Shown: positions 34,737 through 47,285, counted from the first letter of the stretch. The stretch: 64,000 bases of DNA from JACMQX01 sp044225675 (GCA_044225675.1 JBGAIH010000030.1:3572-67571); one strand, 5' to 3'. The notes: generated by a model from the letters alone, not told the origin. Program-made: numbers and translations.

Positions 34737-35531
34737 TCAGGCCGCTGCAGGCTCCGCGATGCCCCCGACCACGTGGCTGAAGCCGCCATCCACATAGGTG
34801 ATCTCGGCCGACACGCCGCCGGCCAGGTCGCTCATGAGGAAGGCGGCTACGTTGCCGACGTCCTCGATCGTCACGTTGCGGCGGATCGGCGAGTTCTCGG
34901 CCACCACCGACAGGATCTTGCCGAAGCCCTTGATGCCGCTGGCCGCCAGCGTCTTGATGGGGCCGGCGCTGATGCCGTTGACGCGCATGCCGCGCGGGCC
35001 GAGCGACTCGGCCAGGTAGCGCACCGACGCCTCCAGAGAGGCCTTGGCCAGGCCCATGGTGTTGTAGTTGGGCACGGTCCGCACGGCGCCGAGGTAGGTC
35101 AGCGTCAGCAGCGCGGACTTGTCGTTGAGGTAGGGCAGGGCGGCCTTGGCCATCGCCGGGAAGCTGTAGGCGCTGATGTCGTGCGCGATCTTGAAGGCCT
35201 CGCGGCTCAGCCCGTCGAGGAAGTCGCCTGCAATGGCCTCGCGCGGCGCATAGCCGATGCTGTGCACAAAGCCGTCGAACGTCGGCCAGGCCTGCGACAG
35301 GTCGGCAAACAGCCGGGCGATCTGCGCGTCGTCGCCGACGTCGCAGTCGAACACGAGGGTGGAGCCGAAGTCGGCGGCAAATTCGGTGATCCGGTCCTTG
35401 AAGCGCTCGCCCACGTAACTGAAGGCCAGTTCGGCGCCCTGCTCATGGCAGGCCTTGGCAATGCCGTAGGCAATCGAGCGATTCGACAGCACGCCCGTGA
35501 TCAACAATTTTTTGCCTGCAAGAAAACCCAT
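34737..35531 (-). CDS. fabI: Enoyl-[acyl-carrier-protein] reductase FabI
   Basis: A 264-aa NADH-dependent reductase that completes each fatty-acid elongation cycle. Catalytic residues match E. coli FabI in number: Tyr146 (LTYLGA), Tyr156 and Lys163 (NYNTMGLAKASLEAS). Gly93 (SIGYAP), the site of classical triclosan resistance, is unchanged. The start MGFLAGKKLLITG is standard; the upstream extension is rejected. It is divergent from yejA with a 37-bp gap. Confidence 0.96.
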   Translation of the reverse strand: MGFLAGKKLLITGVLSNRSIAYGIAKACHEQGAELAFSYVGERFKDRITEFAADFGSTLVFDCDVGDDAQIARLFADLSQAWPTFDGFVHSIGYAPREAIAGDFLDGLSREAFKIAHDISAYSFPAMAKAALPYLNDKSALLTLTYLGAVRTVPNYNTMGLAKASLEASVRYLAESLGPRGMRVNGISAGPIKTLAASGIKGFGKILSVVAENSPIRRNVTIEDVGNVAAFLMSDLAGGVSAEITYVDGGFSHVVGGIAEPAAA

Positions 35532-35568
35532 GTGACAGTCTCCGCGAAAAATCTTGCAGAATTGTCGC

Positions 35569-37371
35569 ATGCGAATTCTGCTGGCCTGCCTGCTGTTGGG
35601 AGCGTCGTTGCCGACCTGGGCCGCGCATGGCTATGCACTGTGGGGCGATCTGAAATACCCGCCCGGCTTTGCGAACTTCGACTACGTCAACCCCGCAGCG
35701 CCGAAGGGCGGCGAGTTGCGGCTGGTGAGCAACCTGCGGGTGTCCACGTTCGACAAATACAACCCCTTCACGATGAAGGGGAATGCGCCGGCCTATCTGT
35801 CGGGCCTGCTGTTCGACTCGCTGCTGTCGGGCGCGCTCGACGAGATCGGCTCGGGCTACGGTCTGCTCGCCGAGGACGTGGAGGTGGCGCCTGACGGGCT
35901 GAGCGCGACCTTCCGCCTGCGGCGCGAGGCGCGCTTTCACAATGGCGACCCGGTGCTGGCGGCCGACGTGAAGCACAGCTTCGACACGCTGATGGGCAAG
36001 TTCACCTCGCCCGCCTACAAGACCCTGCTGGAGGACGTGGCCGGGCTAGACGTCATCGACGAGCGCACGGTGCGCTACCGCTTCAAGAAGGCCAACCGTG
36101 AGATGCCGCTCACGGTCGGCGGCCTGCCGGTGTTCAGCCGCAAGTGGGGCCTGGAGAACGGCAAGCCCAAGCCCTTCGACCAGGTCGTGATGGACATCCC
36201 GATCGGCAGCGGGCCGTATCGCATCGGCCCGGTCAATTTCGGCAAGGACATCACCTACGTGCGCGACCCGGGCTACTGGGCGCGCGACCTGAACGTGCGG
36301 CGCGGCACCGCCAACTTCGACCGCATCACCGTCCGGATCTACAAGGACAACACCGCGCGCCTGGAGGCCTTGAAGGCCGGCGAGTTCGACCTGATGCGTT
36401 TCTTCTCGGCCGGCGACTGGGCGCGTCGCGTCAAGGGCAAGCGCTTCGACAGCGGGGAACTGGTCAAGGGCGAGTTCCGCCACAAGCTGCCGTCGGGCTT
36501 CCAGAGCTATGTGCTCAACACCCGCCGCGACAAGCTCAAGGACGTGCGGGTGCGCGAGGCCATGGGCCTGGCGATGGACTTCGAGTACATGAACCGCCAG
36601 ATGTTCTACGGCTCGTACCAGCGGGTCAACGGGCTGTTTGGCAACACAGCCTGCGAGGCCCAGGGCATGCCCAGCCCGCAGGAGCTGGCGCTGCTGGAGC
36701 CGTGGCGCGGCAAGATTCCGGACGCTGCCTTCGGCCCGATGACCACGCCCCCGCGGACCGACGGCAATTCCTCGCTGCGCGACAACCTGCGCAAGGCACG
36801 CGAACTGCTGCGCCAGGCGGGCTGGGAGGTTCAGGGTGGCGTGCTGCGCAATGCCAAAGGCGAAGCCTTCACGCTGGAATACATGGACACGAATGACGGC
36901 GGCCAGCGCGTGGTCAGCCCCTGGATGCGCAACCTCGAGAAGCTGGGCATCCGCCTGAGCTTTCGCGCGGTGGACTTCGCCCTGTACCAGCAACGGCTGC
37001 AGAAGTTCGACTTCGACATCGCCACGCTGGCCTATGGCGGCTCCCACACGCCGGGCCAGGAGTATGCCGACCTGTTCGGCAGCAAGGCGGCGGACCAGGA
37101 AGACTCGGGCAACCTCGCGGGCGTGAAGAGCCCGGCGGTGGACGCGCTGATCAGCGCCATGACCGGTGCATCGACGCGGGAGCAGCTCCTGCCGGCCTGC
37201 CGCGCGCTCGAACGCGTGATCGCGCACAGCCACTACATGATCCCGCAGTGGACGGCCGGGACGCACCGCATCGCCTACAACGCCTGGCGCCTGGCCAAGC
37301 CGGCGACCATGCCGCCCTACGCGCAGAGCGAGTCCTGGGCCATCGACACCTGGTGGTCCGCGAAGAGGTAA
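35569..37371 (+). CDS. yejA: Oligopeptide ABC transporter substrate-binding protein YejA
   Basis: A 600-aa periplasmic binding protein of the SBP_bac_5 type, with signal peptide about 1-18 (MRILLACLLLGASLPTWA). Typical stretches are HGYALWGDLKYPPGFANFDY, LRREARFHNGDPVLAADVK and SGPYRIGPVNFGKDITYVRD, the pattern of YejA rather than OppA. In E. coli the Yej system imports microcin C and peptides. It heads the yejABEF operon. Confidence 0.92.
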   Translation: MRILLACLLLGASLPTWAAHGYALWGDLKYPPGFANFDYVNPAAPKGGELRLVSNLRVSTFDKYNPFTMKGNAPAYLSGLLFDSLLSGALDEIGSGYGLLAEDVEVAPDGLSATFRLRREARFHNGDPVLAADVKHSFDTLMGKFTSPAYKTLLEDVAGLDVIDERTVRYRFKKANREMPLTVGGLPVFSRKWGLENGKPKPFDQVVMDIPIGSGPYRIGPVNFGKDITYVRDPGYWARDLNVRRGTANFDRITVRIYKDNTARLEALKAGEFDLMRFFSAGDWARRVKGKRFDSGELVKGEFRHKLPSGFQSYVLNTRRDKLKDVRVREAMGLAMDFEYMNRQMFYGSYQRVNGLFGNTACEAQGMPSPQELALLEPWRGKIPDAAFGPMTTPPRTDGNSSLRDNLRKARELLRQAGWEVQGGVLRNAKGEAFTLEYMDTNDGGQRVVSPWMRNLEKLGIRLSFRAVDFALYQQRLQKFDFDIATLAYGGSHTPGQEYADLFGSKAADQEDSGNLAGVKSPAVDALISAMTGASTREQLLPACRALERVIAHSHYMIPQWTAGTHRIAYNAWRLAKPATMPPYAQSESWAIDTWWSAKR

Positions 37372-37376
37372 AGCCC

Positions 37377-38405
37377 ATGGCCCTGTACATACTCAAGCGC
37401 CTGCTGCTGCTGCTGCCGACCCTGCTGGGCGTGCTGCTGGTGACCTTCGTCGTCACGCAGTTCGTCCCGGGAGGGCCGGTCGAGCAGTACATCGCCGAGG
37501 CGCGCGCGGCCGGCGGCGGCGTGGTGGAGGGGGGCGGTGCGGGCTATCGCGGCCGGCAGGGCGTGGACCCCAAGCGGATCGAGCAGATCAAGGCCCTCTA
37601 CGGCTTCGACAAGCCGCCGACGGAGCGCTTCTTCATGATGCTCGGGCAGTACGCCCGATTCGATCTGGGCACGAGCTTCTTCCAGAACAAGGCGGTCTGG
37701 CAGCTGATCCGCGAGAAGCTGCCGGTGTCCATCAGCCTGGGCCTGTGGACCTTCTTCATCAGTTACCTGATCGCGGTACCGCTGGGCGTTGCCAAGGCGG
37801 TGCGCGCCGGTTCGAGGTTCGACCTGGTCACGACGCTGCTGGTGCTGGTGGGCTATGCCATCCCGGGCTTCGTGCTGGGCGTGGCGCTGCTCGTGGTGTT
37901 CGGCGGGCAGCTCGAATGGTTTCCCCTGCGCGGGCTCACGTCGAGCAACTGGGCCGAGCTGAGCCTGCTCGGCAAGGTGACCGACTACCTCTGGCACATC
38001 ACGCTGCCGGTGACCGCGATGGTGCTGGGCAGTTTCGCCGTCACCACCATGCTGACCAAGAACTCGTTCCTGGAGGAAATCCGCAAGCAGTACGTCCTGA
38101 CCGCGCGGGCCAAGGGCCTGGCGGAGCGGCAGGTGCTGTGGAAGCACATCCTGCGCAACGCGCTGATGCCGATCATCGCGGGCTTCCCGGCGGCCTTCCT
38201 GGGCGCGTTCTTCACCGGCGCGCTGCTGATCGAGACCCTGTTCTCGCTCGACGGGCTGGGCCTGCTGAGCTATGAAAGCGTCATTCGGCGCGACTATCCC
38301 GTGGTGCTGGGCACGCTCTACATCTTCACGCTGCTGGGTCTGCTCACCAAGCTGATCAGCGATCTCTGTTACGTCCTGGTGGATCCCCGTGTCCGGTTCG
38401 ACTGA
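37377..38405 (+). CDS. yejB: Oligopeptide ABC transporter permease YejB
   Basis: A 342-aa inner-membrane permease, first transmembrane helix about 8-29. A Gly-rich periplasmic loop (about 40-60) precedes the BPD_transp_1 domain. The cytoplasmic coupling helix is in ARAKGLAERQVLWKHILRNA. Its start follows yejA by 5 bp and its end overlaps yejE by 17 bp, so translation is coupled. Confidence 0.93.
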   Translation: MALYILKRLLLLLPTLLGVLLVTFVVTQFVPGGPVEQYIAEARAAGGGVVEGGGAGYRGRQGVDPKRIEQIKALYGFDKPPTERFFMMLGQYARFDLGTSFFQNKAVWQLIREKLPVSISLGLWTFFISYLIAVPLGVAKAVRAGSRFDLVTTLLVLVGYAIPGFVLGVALLVVFGGQLEWFPLRGLTSSNWAELSLLGKVTDYLWHITLPVTAMVLGSFAVTTMLTKNSFLEEIRKQYVLTARAKGLAERQVLWKHILRNALMPIIAGFPAAFLGAFFTGALLIETLFSLDGLGLLSYESVIRRDYPVVLGTLYIFTLLGLLTKLISDLCYVLVDPRVRFD

Positions 38406-39489
38406 ATCCCTCCACACTTCCGCCGCCGGTCCGGCTCCGGTGCCCGTGCCGGCGCCCGTTGCGGTGTCGGTGTCGCCGTCCGCGCGTGCCTGGCGGCGCT
38501 TCCGGCGCAACAAGCTGGGCTTTCGCAGCCTGGTGGTCTTCTGCGTGCTGTTCGGGCTCAGCCTGTTCGCCGAGCTGCTGTCCAACGACAAGCCGCTGGT
38601 GGCCCGCTATGACGGCGCGCTGTACTTTCCGCTGTTCAAGACTTATCCCGAGAGGACGTTCGGCGGCGACTTCGAGACCGCGACGGACTTCCACGACCCG
38701 TTCATCCGTGCGCAGCTGGCCCGGGACGGCAACTGGGCGGTCTTTCCGCCGAACCCGTACGGCCCGAACACGATCAATTACTTCGCGAAGGAGCCCAATC
38801 CCTCGCGGCCCACGACCGAGAACCTGTTCGGCACCGACGACCGCGGCCGCGACCTGCTGGCGCAACTGATCTACGGGTTCCGGCTCAGCGTGCTGTTCGG
38901 GCTGGCGCTCACGCTGATCGGCGTGGTGGTCGGCGTGGTCGCCGGGGCGGTGCAGGGCTACTTTGCAGGCAAGACCGATCTGTTCCTGCAGCGGATCATC
39001 GAGATCTGGGACTCGGTGCCCGAGCTGTACATGCTGATCATCTTTGCCGCGATCTTCGCGCCGAGCGTGGGCCTGCTGATCGTGCTGCTGAGCCTGTTCG
39101 GCTGGATCGGCCTGTCGAGCTACGTGCGGGCCGAGTTCCTGCGCAACCGGCAGATGGACTACGTCAAGGCGGCGCGGGCCCTGGGCGTGGGCAACGGCCG
39201 GATCATGTGGAAGCACATCCTGCCCAACAGCATGACGCCCATCATCACCTTCCTGCCGTTTCGCATGAGCGCGGCGATTCTGGCGCTCACGTCGCTGGAC
39301 TTTCTGGGACTGGGCGTTCCGCCCGGCACGCCGTCGCTGGGCGAGTTGCTCAGCCAGGGCAAGAACAACATCGATGCCTGGTGGATTTCGCTGTCCACCT
39401 TCGGCGTGCTGGTGATGACGCTGCTGCTGCTGACCTTCATGGGCGACGCGCTGCGCGACGCACTCGATCCGCGAAAGGCCGACCAATGA
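38389..39489 (+). CDS. yejE: Oligopeptide ABC transporter permease YejE
   Basis: A 366-aa permease, partner of YejB. The GTG start at 38389 overlaps yejB. The first 35 residues are Pro/Val/Ala-rich and cytoplasmic. The OppC-type core includes NLFGTDDRGRDLLAQLIYGF and the coupling helix in AARALGVGNGRIMWKHILPN. It overlaps yejF by 4 bp. Confidence 0.92.
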   Translation: MSGSTESLHTSAAGPAPVPVPAPVAVSVSPSARAWRRFRRNKLGFRSLVVFCVLFGLSLFAELLSNDKPLVARYDGALYFPLFKTYPERTFGGDFETATDFHDPFIRAQLARDGNWAVFPPNPYGPNTINYFAKEPNPSRPTTENLFGTDDRGRDLLAQLIYGFRLSVLFGLALTLIGVVVGVVAGAVQGYFAGKTDLFLQRIIEIWDSVPELYMLIIFAAIFAPSVGLLIVLLSLFGWIGLSSYVRAEFLRNRQMDYVKAARALGVGNGRIMWKHILPNSMTPIITFLPFRMSAAILALTSLDFLGLGVPPGTPSLGELLSQGKNNIDAWWISLSTFGVLVMTLLLLTFMGDALRDALDPRKADQ

Positions 39490-41120
39490 GCGCGCAGCCG
39501 GACGGCGCCCTGATCGACGTGCGCGGCATGCGCGTGGCCTTTGGCGGCAAGGAGGTGGTCCACGGGGTGGACTTCCACGTGCAGCACGGCGAGAAGCTGG
39601 CGCTGGTGGGCGAGTCGGGCTCCGGCAAGACCGTGACGGCGCTCAGCCTGATGCGCCTGGCACTCAATGCCCAGGTGAGCGGGTCGGCCGTGCTGGCGGG
39701 CGAGGCGCCCGGCGCTCCTGCTGTGGATCTGCTGGCGCTGCCCGAAGCGCGCCTGCGAGGCATCCGGGGCCGCGACATCGCCATGATCTTCCAGGAGCCG
39801 ATGACGGCGATGAATCCGCTGTACACCGTGGGCGACCAGATCGTCGAGGTGCTGCAGCTCAAGGCCGGGCTGAATGCCCGGGACGCCTGGGAGCAGGCCG
39901 TGCAGGCACTCGCCGACACCGGCATTCCCGACCCCGGGCGCCGCGCCCGCGCCTATCCGCACCAGCTGTCGGGCGGCCAGCGGCAGCGGGCGATGATCGC
40001 GATGGCGCTGGCGGGAAAGCCCCGCCTGCTGCTGGCTGACGAACCCACGACCGCGCTCGACGTCACCTTGCGCGGCCAGATTCTCGACCTCTTGGGCGAG
40101 CTGCAGCAGAAGAACGGCATGGCGGTGCTGCTGATCACCCACGACCTGAACCTGGTGCGCAGGTTTGCCGACCGGATCGCCGTGATGGAGCGTGGGCACA
40201 TCGTGGAGACAGGCGCGGTGGCCGATGTGTTTGCCGACCCTCAGCATGCCTACACGCGCCGGCTGATCGCGAGCCGGCCGGTGCGTGACGTGGTGGAGGG
40301 CGCGCCGTCTGACGGCGAGCCGCCGGTGATGGACGCGTCGGGGCTCCGGGTGATCTACCCCGTACCTCGGCCCGGCCTCAAGGGCTGGTTCCGCAAGGGG
40401 GAGTTCGTCGCCGTCCAGGGTGCGGACTTTCGCATTCCCCGGGGCCGGACGCTTGGCGTTGTCGGCGAGTCGGGCTCGGGCAAATCCACGCTCGCCCTTG
40501 CGTCGCTCGGGCTTCAGCCCCATTCCGGCCAGCTGTCGGTGATGGGCCGCCAATGGGAGGGCGGCGCGAGCCAGAACGCCAACAACCGCGCCATGCGCCG
40601 CCTCGTGCAGGTGGTGTTCCAGGACCCGTATTCGTCGCTGTCGCCGCGCATGACGCTGGAGGAAATCGTTGGCGAGGGTCTGCTGGTGCATGAACCGGCG
40701 CTGCGGGGGCCGGCCCGGCGCGAGCGAGTGGTGCAGGCACTGGCCGATGTCGGCATGACCGAGGCGCAGTTCCCCGGGCTGCTCCAGCGTTACCCGCACG
40801 AATTCTCCGGCGGGCAGCGCCAGCGCATCGCCATCGCGCGGGCGCTGATCGTGCAGCCGCAGCTGCTGGTGCTCGACGAGCCGACCAGCGCGCTTGACGT
40901 CACGATCCAGCAGCAGGTCCTGCAACTGCTGCAGCGCCTGCAGCGCGAGCGGGGGTTGAGCTACCTGCTGATCACCCATGACGTGGACGTGATCCGGGCG
41001 ATGGCCCATGAAGTCATGGTCATGAAGGACGGCGTCGTGGTGGAGGCCGGGCCGGTGGGCCAGGTGCTCGAAGCGCCGTCGGACGGCTACACGCAGCGGC
41101 TCGTCGCCGCCGCAGGCTGA
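39486..41120 (+). CDS. yejF: Oligopeptide ABC transporter ATP-binding protein YejF (tandem ATPase)
   Basis: A 544-aa protein with two complete ATPase domains, as in E. coli YejF. Walker A motifs are GESGSGKT at 42-49 and GESGSGKS at 327-334. Both halves have LSGGQRQR-type (first) and FSGGQRQR (second) signatures and Walker B boxes (LLADEPTTALD, LVLDEPTSALD). It energises YejB/YejE. arfB follows after 13 bp. Confidence 0.94.
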   Translation: MSAQPDGALIDVRGMRVAFGGKEVVHGVDFHVQHGEKLALVGESGSGKTVTALSLMRLALNAQVSGSAVLAGEAPGAPAVDLLALPEARLRGIRGRDIAMIFQEPMTAMNPLYTVGDQIVEVLQLKAGLNARDAWEQAVQALADTGIPDPGRRARAYPHQLSGGQRQRAMIAMALAGKPRLLLADEPTTALDVTLRGQILDLLGELQQKNGMAVLLITHDLNLVRRFADRIAVMERGHIVETGAVADVFADPQHAYTRRLIASRPVRDVVEGAPSDGEPPVMDASGLRVIYPVPRPGLKGWFRKGEFVAVQGADFRIPRGRTLGVVGESGSGKSTLALASLGLQPHSGQLSVMGRQWEGGASQNANNRAMRRLVQVVFQDPYSSLSPRMTLEEIVGEGLLVHEPALRGPARRERVVQALADVGMTEAQFPGLLQRYPHEFSGGQRQRIAIARALIVQPQLLVLDEPTSALDVTIQQQVLQLLQRLQRERGLSYLLITHDVDVIRAMAHEVMVMKDGVVVEAGPVGQVLEAPSDGYTQRLVAAAG

Positions 41121-41133
41121 GAGGCGCCGCGCC

Positions 41134-41547
41134 ATGGGAGCCGCGCGCCTGCCCACGCCGATCGCCGAGGACGAGGTGCAGATCAGCGCGGTTCGCTCGC
41201 AGGGCGCGGGTGGCCAGAACGTCAACAAGGTGGCCAGTGCCATCCATCTGCGCTATGACGTGCATGCCTCGTCGCTGTCGCCGGCGCACAAGGCGCGGCT
41301 GCTGGCCTTGTCCGATTCGCGGCTGACCTCCGACGGGGTGGTGATCATCAAGTCGCAGGAGCACCGCAGCCAGGAGATGAACCGCCAGGCGGCCTGGGCG
41401 CGCCTGCAGGAGCTGGTCGACAGCGTGGCGGTGGCGCCACGGGTGCGCAAACCGACCCGGCCAACCGCCAGCTCGCGCCTGAAGCGGCTCGACGCCAAGG
41501 CCCGGCGCGGGCAGATCAAGGCGCTGCGAGGGGGTGTCGGCGACTGA
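41134..41547 (+). CDS. arfB: Alternative ribosome-rescue factor ArfB (peptidyl-tRNA hydrolase)
   Basis: A 137-aa protein that frees stalled non-stop ribosomes by hydrolysing peptidyl-tRNA. The catalytic GGQ motif is at residues 26-28 (RSQGAGGQNVNKV). The basic C-terminal tail (about 105-133), which inserts into the empty mRNA channel, is present. The SsrA partner SmpB is also encoded in this window (53666), so tmRNA and ArfB routes coexist. Confidence 0.93.
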   Translation: MGAARLPTPIAEDEVQISAVRSQGAGGQNVNKVASAIHLRYDVHASSLSPAHKARLLALSDSRLTSDGVVIIKSQEHRSQEMNRQAAWARLQELVDSVAVAPRVRKPTRPTASSRLKRLDAKARRGQIKALRGGVGD

Positions 41548-41627
41548 GAGGCCTCCGCAGGCCGGTTTGGGAAGCAGGGGACAGCGGGCTGTCCCGGGGG
41601 CCAGGACGCCGGCCACGTGCAATCCCG

Positions 41628-41656
41628 TTGCAAATCAGGGGTTTGCGCGGTACAAT
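41628..41656 (+). promoter_or_regulatory. Sigma-70-type promoter of the rimP operon
   Basis: TTGCAA (41628-41633), 17-bp spacer, TACAAT (41651-41656). Hexamers and spacing are close to consensus. Transcription should start near 41663, only about 9 bp before the terminator stem. Confidence 0.78.
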
Positions 41657-41671
41657 CCGATCTTCACGACC

Positions 41672-41704
41672 AAACGGGCGGGTATCTACCGCCCGTTTTT
41701 TTTG
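41672..41704 (+). terminator. Promoter-proximal intrinsic terminator (possible attenuator)
   Basis: AAACGGGCGG (41672-41681), loop GTATCTA, CCGCCCGTTT (41689-41698) with an unbroken T-run to 41703. It is a textbook terminator placed about 10 bp after the predicted transcription start. It would release an RNA of about 40 nt unless read through. Confidence 0.85.
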
Positions 41705-41893
41705 GTCGATCGGTTTTGAGGGTCGTTCGGGTTCTGGGGTCGGATGCCTGCTCATGCGCAGGGCTTGCAACCGGCTGGATGGGCCAGCAGAAAAGATCCG
41801 TTGATGGAACCCGTGAGGGACCAGTGGATGGGACTGGCGGAGTCAGCAGGACTCCCTGGCCTGTGGGCATTATTGGATGAGCAACTGACATAC

Positions 41894-42475
41894 GTGGCGC
41901 TGCAGCAGATTGTTGAAGAAACCGTGACCGGGCTCGGTTACGACCTCGTGGAGATCGACCGCTCCTCGGGCGGGCTGCTGCGCATCACGATCGATCTGCC
42001 CTGGACGCCCGGCGCGCCCGAGCAGTTCGTCACCGTGGAAGATTGCGAAAAAGTCACGCGCCAGCTGCAGTTTGCGCTGGAGGTCGACGGCGTCGAGTAC
42101 CGGCGGCTCGAAGTGTCCTCGCCGGGAACCGACCGGCCGCTGCGGACCGAAAAGGATTTTGAGCGCTTCACCGGCGAAATGGTGGACATCACGCTGAAGG
42201 CGCCGGTGGGCGAGGCAGCCGGCGGCCTGGTGAATGCCAACCGCAAGAAGTTTCGCGGCACGCTCGAGAAAACGGACACTGGCTGGCAGATCGTCTGGAA
42301 CGAGGCGCCGGTGGCCAAGCCCGGGGCGCGCGTGAGCCGCAAGCGGGTGGAAGCGATGCCGGTGCATGCGCTGGGCTTCACGCGGGACGAGATCCGCGAC
42401 GCCCGGCTTGCGTCCGTGGTGAGTTTCAAGGGTCGGCCCGCCAAGGGCACCGACGCAGTCATCGATCAGGAATAG
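41894..42475 (+). CDS. rimP: Ribosome maturation factor RimP
   Basis: A 193-aa protein needed for 30S assembly. The GTG at 41894 gives the family N-terminus MALQQIVEETVTGLGYDLVE. An upstream in-frame extension exists but looks non-conserved. VTVEDCEKVTRQL, LEVSSPGTDRPLR and the C-terminal SH3-like region with NRKKFRGTLE are typical. It is first in the rimP-nusA-infB-rbfA-truB operon. Confidence 0.93.
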   Translation: MALQQIVEETVTGLGYDLVEIDRSSGGLLRITIDLPWTPGAPEQFVTVEDCEKVTRQLQFALEVDGVEYRRLEVSSPGTDRPLRTEKDFERFTGEMVDITLKAPVGEAAGGLVNANRKKFRGTLEKTDTGWQIVWNEAPVAKPGARVSRKRVEAMPVHALGFTRDEIRDARLASVVSFKGRPAKGTDAVIDQE

Positions 42476-42487
42476 GAGAGTAGTGGC

Positions 42488-43981
42488 ATGAATCGCGAAA
42501 TGTTGATGCTGGTGGAAGCCATCTCGCGCGAGAAGAACGTGGAGCGCGACGTGGTGTTCGGTGCGGTGGAAGCCGCACTGGCCCAGGCCACCAAGAAACT
42601 CTATCCCGGCGATGTGGACATCCGCGTGGCGGTGGACCGCGACACCGGCGTGTACGAGACCTTCCGCCGCTGGCACGTGGTGCCCGACGAGGCCGGCCTG
42701 CAGCTGCCCGACCAGGAAATCCTCCTGTTCGAAGCCAAGGAGCAGATCCCCGACATCGAGGTCGACGAGTACATCGAGGAGACGGTCGAGTCCGTGCCGA
42801 TCGGCCGCATCGGCGCCATGGCCGCCAAGCAGGTGATCCTGCAGAAGATCCGTGACGCCGAGCGCGAGATGCTGCTCAACGACTTCATGTCGCGCGGCGA
42901 CAAGATCTTCGTGGGCACCGTCAAGCGCATGGACAAGGGCGACATCATCGTCGAGTCCGGCCGCGTCGAGGGGCGCCTGCGCCGCTCGGAGATGATCCCC
43001 AAGGAAAACCTGCGCTCCGGCGACCGCGTCCGCGCGATGATCATGGAGGTGGACCTGACGCTGCGCGGCGCGCCCATCATCCTGTCGCGCTCGGCGCCCG
43101 AATTCATGATCGAGCTGTTCCGCCAGGAAGTGCCCGAGATCGAGCAGGGCCTGCTGGAGATCAAGTCCTGCGCCCGCGACCCCGGCTCGCGTGCCAAGAT
43201 CGCCGTGCTGTCGCATGACAAGCGGGTCGATCCGATCGGCACCTGTGTCGGCGTGCGCGGCACCCGTGTCAATGCAGTGACCAATGAACTCGCCGGTGAA
43301 CGCGTGGACATCGTGCTCTGGAGCGAGGATCCGGCCCAGTTCGTGATCGGTGCGCTGGCGCCTGCCAACGTGTCGTCCATCGTCGTCGACGAGGAAAAGC
43401 ACGCGATGGACGTGGTGGTGGACGAGGAAAACCTCGCCATCGCCATCGGCCGCGGCGGGCAGAACGTCCGATTGGCTTCCGACCTGACCGGCTGGAAGAT
43501 CAATATCATGGACGCCGCCGAGTCGGCCCAGAAGCAGGCTGAGGAAACCAGCACCACGCGCAAGCTGTTCATGGAAAAGCTGGACGTGGACGAAGAGATC
43601 GCCGACATCCTGATCGCCGAAGGCTTCACCAGCCTGGAGGAAGTGGCCTACGTGCCGCTGCAGGAAATGCTCGAGATCGAAAGCTTCGACGAAGACACGG
43701 TCAACGAACTGCGCGCGCGAGCCAAGGACGCCCTGCTGACGATGGAGATCGTCAAGGAGGAAAGCGTCGAGGAAGTCTCGCAGGATCTGCGCGACCTCGA
43801 AGGGCTCAATCCGGCCCTGATTGCCAAGCTGGCCGAGGCCGGCGTTCACACGCGCGACGACCTGGCTGATCTGGCGGTCGACGAGCTCACCGATATCACG
43901 GGCCAGTCGGCTGACGAAGCCAAGGCCATGATCATGAAAGCCCGCGAGCACTGGTTTGCCGCTGCGGCTTCGCAAGAGTAA
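42488..43981 (+). CDS. nusA: Transcription termination/antitermination protein NusA
   Basis: A 497-aa RNA-polymerase-binding factor that modulates pausing, termination and antitermination. It has an N-terminal domain (1-130), an S1 domain (about 135-200), two KH domains (about 230-345; VGVRGTRVNAVTNELAGERV and IAIGRGGQNVRLASDL) and two acidic C-terminal repeats (about 365-490), the long E. coli-like form. AGGAGAG precedes the ATG. NusA could act on the terminator in its own leader. Confidence 0.96.
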   Translation: MNREMLMLVEAISREKNVERDVVFGAVEAALAQATKKLYPGDVDIRVAVDRDTGVYETFRRWHVVPDEAGLQLPDQEILLFEAKEQIPDIEVDEYIEETVESVPIGRIGAMAAKQVILQKIRDAEREMLLNDFMSRGDKIFVGTVKRMDKGDIIVESGRVEGRLRRSEMIPKENLRSGDRVRAMIMEVDLTLRGAPIILSRSAPEFMIELFRQEVPEIEQGLLEIKSCARDPGSRAKIAVLSHDKRVDPIGTCVGVRGTRVNAVTNELAGERVDIVLWSEDPAQFVIGALAPANVSSIVVDEEKHAMDVVVDEENLAIAIGRGGQNVRLASDLTGWKINIMDAAESAQKQAEETSTTRKLFMEKLDVDEEIADILIAEGFTSLEEVAYVPLQEMLEIESFDEDTVNELRARAKDALLTMEIVKEESVEEVSQDLRDLEGLNPALIAKLAEAGVHTRDDLADLAVDELTDITGQSADEAKAMIMKAREHWFAAAASQE

Positions 43982-44005
43982 CGGTCATGAAAGGTTCCAC
44001 AACAG

Positions 44006-46909
<2,904 letters not shown>

Positions 46910-46913
46910 CGCC

Positions 46914-47285
46914 ATGCCCGCACGCAAGTCCGCCACGCCCAACCGCAGCTTCAAGGTTGCCGATCAGATCCAGCGCGATCTGACGGAGCTGATCGCGCGC
47001 GAGCTCAAGGACCCGCGGGTGGGAATGGTCACGATCCAGGCGGTCGAGGTGACGCCGGACTACGCCCACGCCAAGGTTTTCTTCAGCGTGCTCGTGGGCG
47101 ACGCCCGCGAGTGCGAGGAAGCACTCAACCAGGCGGCGGGCTTCCTGCGCAACGGTCTGTTCAAGCGCCTGCACATCCATACCGTGCCGACGCTGCATTT
47201 CGTGTTCGACCGCACGACCGAGCGCGCAGCCGACATGAACGCGCTGATTGCGCGGGCCGTCTCCTCCCGGGCCAAAGAGGACTGA
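46914..47285 (+). CDS. rbfA: Ribosome-binding factor A
   Basis: A 123-aa KH-like protein for late 30S maturation and cold adaptation. The N-terminus (NRSFKVADQIQRDLTELIAR) and LHFVFDRTTERAADMNALI are typical. It starts 4 bp after infB and ends 2 bp before truB, within the same operon. Confidence 0.95.
   Translation: MPARKSATPNRSFKVADQIQRDLTELIARELKDPRVGMVTIQAVEVTPDYAHAKVFFSVLVGDARECEEALNQAAGFLRNGLFKRLHIHTVPTLHFVFDRTTERAADMNALIARAVSSRAKED

Larger units (their letters stand above)
41548..41893. other. Leader region of the rimP-nusA-infB operon
   Basis: These 346 bp hold a near-consensus promoter (41628-41656), an intrinsic terminator right behind it (41672-41704) and about 190 bp of further leader before rimP. 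No gene was found in the leader: frames through it are short and not conserved-looking. The distal leader has a possible second hairpin-poor stretch with ribosome-binding sequences. Confidence 0.6.
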
